From Trichobilharzia szidati (lineage: Eukaryota > Platyhelminthes > Trematoda > Strigeidida > Schistosomatidae), in NCBI GenBank assembly GCA_944472155.2, contig OX235271.1, positions 92,641,256 through 92,705,255 of the forward strand: a DNA stretch of 64,000 nucleotides. The letters are read 5' to 3'. The position numbers were made by a program, and so were the translations under genes. The notes under the pieces were generated by a model. The model was given only the letters and a program-made list of their open reading frames with translations. It was not told where the DNA came from and did not search any database. Below are positions 58,937 through 64,000 of this stretch, piece after piece. Numbering within the stretch: position 1 is the stretch's first letter; every line of letters begins with the position of its first letter.

Positions 58937-59289
58937 TGTAACGACAGAAGACAAGGGCCAGGCACCAGATCATTTATTGAGAAAATCAAGAGATATTTAT
59001 AGATTTTATGTACATTATTATTCGTTATTGTTAGCAGAGAAGCAACGTCTTCTGGTTGGTCGTTTTTCTTGCTCAAGGTTATTGTGTCATTTTTTTTGTG
59101 GCCGTTTTTTAGACAGCCCGGTCATATATCAGCGAATCGTATTCGCCCACGCTAAGTCTGTCGTGATTGGTTGTTGAGTTCCTCAAGGTTAGGCTTTGTT
59201 ATTGTTTTTTCTCATGACCTCGATTTGGGACGTAAACATTGAAGTCAATTGTTGTCTACAGTTTTGTCTTGCAGACAGCTCTCACCACA
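58937..59289 (-). mobile_element. Solo-LTR-like element, copy 1
   Basis: Plus-strand ends are TGTAACGACAGAAGACAAGG and CTCTCACCACA, i.e. TG...CA. On the minus strand an AATAAA lies about 40-50 nt before the 3' end, as in an LTR. It is flanked by ATAT on both sides. A second copy is at 61291-61594. No internal retroviral-like coding region is seen. Confidence 0.55.
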
Positions 59290-60661
59290 ATATGTCCTTG
59301 TAACAAAGACATTTCCATGAATATGTCGATTTTTACCATTAATAGATTGCAAAGTACTTCAGTGTATTTTCAGGTCCACACGTCATTTAGGTAAATGTTC
59401 TTCTGCAAAACCCACGAAATAACTAGGAATTATTCTTAATCTCACTCTTAATGGCCTACGTCAAAGAAGGTATAGTGGCCTCTTCACATTTGGCATACAT
59501 GACATCCTACACCTTCATTGCTGTCATGTATTATTGAGTACGATCGTTCGTTCAGCAGTGGAAGTATCGAAGAAGACCGATGGTAACTTATGATTGCAAA
59601 GATAACTTCACTCGACAAAATACATTGCCTACCTTTTCATATCTAAAAGTGCTCTAAGTCAATGGCAAAGGTAATTATTTTGAATGGCTGTATAAAAGTG
59701 AGTGGTGACGTAGATCTAATTTGAAGTAATGTTTATCTCGTTAGCCGATGAATACAAGTGTTAATTCCGATTATAATCACCTAGTAAAAGATCTAACTAA
59801 CAAGATGAAGTCCTTCATCGCAATGGTTGTTTTAGATCCTCTGGCTGTCTATTGTTATTACATCAGGAAGTAATGACAACCCACCGAGCTTTGTTTTACT
59901 TCCGACATTTATCTTGCCAGGTACTGAAGCTCCCAGTTACACTATGTAACGTGTAAGTTGGTGTTTTCTGGCGATTTCATAGAAGGCTATTCTAAACTGT
60001 TGATATATTTGTGTATAATATACGTAAGACTTCGGAACTGTGTTAGTATGTAATTCTATATGAATTTGTTCATTGTATACATCAGAGTGAAGTATTATTA
60101 ATTGGATGACGTCTCAGACACAGTTTACTGTCCATAATCAAGGTTTACACATCTTACGCTGTCAAACTTTCAAGCTAATTTTTGTAAGTTTTCAAATTTT
60201 ACATTCGTTGAGTGCATTTTAGTTTTTTCCTTGTTATATCCTGCGATTCACCGACTTATAGTATCAGAATTTATGAGACAACTATTTTGTATAGTACTCA
60301 CATGTAGACTTACTGCCTTTCATTTGTAGCTTTTTTTTTGAAAGGATTTGACTTATTTAGCACTTAACACAAGCCCTTCTTTGTTAACATTGAGAGTTAT
60401 GTACAGCTTTTTGTTTTTATTTGACAAGTTCTGTTTGTAAACTAATTGTGTATGTGTCTTTGTTAATTTAAATGAATAGTTCCAAATCTTTTTGATTTTG
60501 AATAAATTTTCGTCAAACATCCAGATTGTTTTTGTTCTTTTCAGTACAAAAGTTTTCATTGAATCTGACATGTAGTGAATATTTGTTACAATAGGACTTG
60601 CTACTCTCATTGGACACTAGTAACTAGTGTGATATGTCTAGTCCTCTGTTTGGTGCAGACT
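59290..60661. other. Unassigned sequence
   Basis: AT-rich. The minus frame at 60353-60610 lacks a recognisable product. Confidence 0.3.
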
Positions 60662-60785
60662 GAATTCTCTCAGTCAGGTTTGCAATCTGGCCACCAGATA
60701 CGCCTTGCTGAAGAGTGCCAACTAGCACGAAATCTAGGTCCAAGGCTTCCTGCCGATTGCCTCCAACCATCTAACCATTAATAAG
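60662..60785 (-). repeat. Sm-alpha-like repeat head (family D)
   Basis: The reverse complement starts GATGGTTGGAGGCAATCGGC and matches 18215-18320. No hammerhead part is present. Confidence 0.55.
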
Positions 60786-61290
60786 ACTTGTTAGCTAGTA
60801 CTTCATGGATTTATAAGTCACTTGAATGTTGTATACTGAAGTTGTCAGTTTGAGACATCATGTACATCCTACACCGAATTCTTTAAAGACGTGTGATTAT
60901 CCCTTAGATATTTTGGTCCTCATTGTCAGTAGTAATGACACAGAGTCTGGGTTTCACTATAGTTATGACACACGTAACTTGGCTTGATGCTGTCTGTTTC
61001 TAAAATGCGAAAATGATGAGGTCTTAGAGATGCAAATTAGTTGCATTCCAAAGAAGAGAAAAAGCATTCAAAGCAAAATGTTTAGTGCGTCATACTTATG
61101 GATATGTAAGGAAGTGTGAATATGATTGGCGCTCATAGCCTGATAATCACGTAACAGTCATAGTTGACAAGATGGAGGAGATATTTGCTGATAGGCTGTT
61201 GTGATGTTTGTCTGTTCAATTAACACTAGTCCAATAAGTATTCCCAGAATGATTTCTGCAAATATTTTCCCGAAATGTTTGAGATTATAT
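60786..61290. other. Unassigned sequence
   Basis: No recognisable feature. Confidence 0.3.
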
Positions 61291-61594
61291 TGTAACAACA
61301 GAAGACAAGGGCCAGGCAACAGATCGTTTATTAAGGAAAATCAACACATATTTATAGATTTTAAGGTACATTATTATAGATTATTTAAGCAGACAAACAC
61401 AGTCTTCTGATTGGTTGTTTCTCACAGAAGGTTAACCTTGCATCTCTTTGTGGCTGTGTCAGATCATCCATATGCTAACTGTATCCGCCTACGCAAAGCC
61501 TTTGTTCTCATTTTCTCACAACGAATATTGGGGACATAAACATTGACGTCAATTACTGTCTGCCAACTTTGGCTAGCAGCCAGCTCTCACCACA
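61291..61594 (-). mobile_element. Solo-LTR-like element, copy 2
   Basis: Ends TGTAACAACAGAAGACAAGG and CTCTCACCACA match copy 1. Internal blocks GGGACATAAACATTGACGTC and TTCTGATTGGTTGTTT also match with indels. It is flanked by ATAT on both sides, like copy 1. Confidence 0.55.
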
Positions 61595-62769
61595 ATATTG
61601 CCAGTATATATTGATAACTCTCTCGGATTGTTTTCTCCACACATATATAACATCGTCAGGTGGTCTGCTGTTTCATGCTGTCGTGATTTGTAGAGTAATA
61701 TTTACATCTTTTATAGATATGTAGTAGTTTGTTTTTATGAGTGGTCAAGAAAATGTAAACACTCACTTCACATATGGTCGGATTTCAGCATAAGGCTAGC
61801 AGAGATGTGTTGTATTTACTCATATATTGAACTTGATGCCGAAAATGTGCTTAGCTTGCCATTTTTGAAATTAGTCGGTAGTTCGATTGGACAGACTTCC
61901 TAGGCGTCTATTTTTTGTAAGATAAGGGATCATGTAAGTCAGTGATCTCAAGCTCAAAAGAGCAATAACCTTTGTGGTTTCATATAGAATTCAGGTTGAC
62001 TGTTGTATCGTCAAAACTGTCTCAGGTGGTAACATTTGTCGAGCACATTATTCGTGTCGCTAATATTCCGATATATTTCACTTTCTTAGCAGCTCAAAAT
62101 TCTGGTATATGCAAGTAGTTGTTTCATTAGGACACTTAACTGTGGTGAGTACTCCTCTTACTTTAAGGTTATTAAGGTACTTGAAATCGGAATTTACTTC
62201 AGCTGCTACTAATTATTTTATCTGAGTTCATGAAGTCAGTTTGTTTTAATAACTTCCTGAAGTTGTCCACTCATTGATTGTGTTTGTCAGTTAATCATCC
62301 CCGTACGTTCATATCAGATTATCATCGTAATTTTACAAGCAGTATAACAGAGTGGCGTTAAGATACCACAATTAGGCTTAGCTTAAATAGACAATACTTT
62401 TGAATGTGGTCAGCATTTGAAAAATGAATTACAAAATATCTTCAGTGTAGACGAATGTTGTGAGTTCCCTGAACTCGAATGGCAAGAGATGTCGTAGACA
62501 ATAGTTTAATTCAACTTGAGACATCTTGTTGTGAAGTCTTTTCAACCAGATACTCTTCACAGTTGTTTCACGTTATCCATGATCACAGAAGAATGTTCAT
62601 TCTTGTTGATGCGCTGTTGAATTGAGCCGTATTACATAAGTGAAAATTAGAATGAAAAATATAAGTCCTAGTGGTGAGAGGTGATTACCATTGAATTCAA
62701 AGTTACATGAAATTTCAGTATTAACGTAGTGTTTATTTTCGTCAGTTTCAACTGCCTTAGTTGGTACAT
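61595..62769. other. Unassigned sequence
   Basis: No recognised gene or repeat. Confidence 0.3.
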
Positions 62770-63062
62770 AAGTTCATCATGAGCCGACATCGGTTAGAAA
62801 ACCTGGGAGTACTTGATAGCTGTTTCGTCCTAGCTGGGGACCATTCATCAGTAGGCACCCAAAGGGGTTCGAACCCAGGACCTTCCGGTTAGAAGGCGAG
62901 CTCGTAGACCATTAAGCCACCGGGACCCGATCCAATGTCCAGCACATGAATTTTAACTTCTGCCGACTCACGATATAGTGCGACCACTAGCCAGTGTCAC
63001 TCGTGGCGAGTATTTGTCCTCCTACACGACCTGGTGTACCCTACTGACCGGGTGTGAGAACA
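62770..63062 (-). mobile_element. Sm-alpha-like hammerhead repeat, near full unit
   Basis: The minus strand gives the 5' part, then a clean tRNA-like head (GGTCCCGGTGGCTTAATGG, B-box GGGTTCGAACCCC) and the hammerhead (62811-62859), followed by TACTCCCAGGTTTTCTAACC and CGGCTCATG. This is the best view of the head-plus-ribozyme unit. Confidence 0.75.
62811..62859 (-). ncRNA. Hammerhead-like motif
   Basis: Minus strand: CTGATGA, inserted ATG, helix II GTCC...GGAC (4 bp), GAAA, ACAGCTAT, cleavage base C and AAGTAC. Core and helix II are good, stem III has one mismatch, and stem I is weakened as at 23946. Confidence 0.6.
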
Positions 63063-63082
63063 AATACTCAAGACAGTTTAAA

Positions 63083-63433
63083 CTCAGGGGTATATAACAT
63101 CGTGGATCGGTAAGATCAACACCTGTATTATTGAAAGTACCCGGAAATACGATCATCAGCAGTACTACCAATCTTCTTGCTAGCCGGGAACTTTGTGACA
63201 CTTCTAATAAGGATTTAACCGATGAAGGTTTTGTAAGACACACCAAAAAATGGTATTTGAATATTCCACTGAAGAATGCATCGCGGCATCCTTCACGTAG
63301 GTTAAGTAAAAAGTCTTTTCGAGATAGTGCATGTCGTTCTAACATTTTTCTAATGTATCACAATGATGTTATTAAGGCTATCCATAAATCACCAAAGATT
63401 CGAAAATTGTTTGTCACAATGTTATTTATGTAG
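63083..63433 (+). CDS. Hypothetical exon-like open frame
   Basis: The frame is open well upstream of its first ATG. It reads KVPGNTIISSTTNLLASREL, CDTSNKDLTDEGFVRHTKKW, YLNIPLKNASRHPSRRLSKK and IFLMYHNDVIKAIHKSPKIR to a stop at 63431. The composition is coding-like and different from nearby repeats. A donor-like TAT|GTAGTA overlaps the stop. No domain is recognised. It could be an exon of a gene continuing outside the window or a repeat-borne frame. Confidence 0.3.
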
Positions 63434-63493
63434 TAAATGGTTAACTCAATTAAACAGATTGTTAACGTTTAATGTGATAAAGGATTTTTAGAC

Positions 63494-63925
63494 CAAATTA
63501 AACACCACTAACTACCAATCAGCGAATGACCTTGAATACCCCAATCAGTTTCATCCACGTTAGTTGAAGATTCTATTCCTCTTGATTCGAGTCAAATGTC
63601 AGGGAAGGTAAGCTGATGATTCTGATATTTCGTAGGAACATTTTTTGCTAGGTCCCACTTGTCGTTAACCTATTGGTAGTTAGTGGTGATTAAAGTTTAA
63701 ATTGGTCGAATATACGTATAGAATGGGGTGTAACTTTCGAATCGATATCTTATGCTCAACTGGGAGACGTTTTTACCACATGCCAGAGAAAGGTATCCTA
63801 TGAAACATTTTTTTTATAAATGTATGTTTTCCATAACCAAAAACGCCTCCTTCATGTGATTGGTGCGTTCAAGGTCATTCGCTGATTGGTAGTTAGTGTT
63901 GCTTAAAGTTTAACTTTGCCAGATT
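63494..63925. repeat. Inverted repeat of about 430 bp
   Basis: ACTAACTACCAATCAGCGAA and TGACCTTGAA (about 63509-63540) are inverted at 63869-63900 (TTCAAGGTCA, TTCGCTGATTGGTAGTTAGT). A third related block (TATTGGTAGTTAGTGGTGAT) lies at about 63672-63692. No coding sequence is seen. It may be a MITE-like or foldback element. Confidence 0.55.
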
Positions 63926-64000
63926 CTATGAATGATGCACACTTTGGTAAAGTTAAGAACGCCTACTTCAGTGTATGTTCTATGAGAGGGCTGATGTGTA

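Overview
The window is AT-rich, intron-containing eukaryotic DNA crowded with retroelement fragments, with one 497-base assembly gap (33179-33675). It looks like a blood-fluke (Schistosoma or close relative) genome. The reasons are the run of tiny 33-37 nt introns at the 5' end of a gene followed by kilobase introns, RTE/SR2-like and CR1/SR1-like non-LTR fragments, Penelope-like elements (PLEs) with GIY-YIG ends, and many tRNA-headed repeats carrying a hammerhead-ribozyme motif like the schistosome Sm-alpha repeats. The species cannot be fixed from sequence alone.

Two host genes can be supported. On the plus strand, 40921-48180 encodes a complete four-RRM hnRNP L/smooth-type splicing regulator in seven coding exons (534 codons, all phases consistent). 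On the minus strand, a chain of exons between about 32976 and 12943 encodes part of a FERM-domain protein: the end of the FERM C lobe followed by a long Ser/Thr/Pro/Asn-rich tail. Its upstream exons lie outside the window or in the gap, and one linking exon was not found.

Layout: 1-6.3 kb holds RTE, SINE, a foldback PLE terminal repeat and a PLE copy. 6.3-12.5 kb is mostly unassigned AT-rich sequence with a hammerhead-repeat pair, a foldback element and SINEs. 12.5-33 kb is the FERM gene, with introns packed with PLE, RTE, hammerhead-SINE and other repeats. 33-40 kb holds the gap, an LTR-like piece, a PLE nested in an RTE copy, and two CR1-like fragments. 40.9-48.2 kb is the hnRNP L gene. 48-57 kb is largely unassigned T-rich sequence. 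57-64 kb holds a minus-strand PLE interrupted by a palindromic insertion, two solo-LTR-like copies and hammerhead repeats.

The most notable signal is a set of five foldback insertions (3658-4073, 10140-10611, 14206-15089, 19584-20078, 57716-57879). Each has inverted arms, a 23-37 nt extension on only one side, a 12-13 bp target-site duplication, and an arm with a type-I hammerhead-like fold whose stem III is mostly a loopless palindrome. PLE terminal repeats and the tRNA-headed Sm-alpha-like repeats share this architecture.
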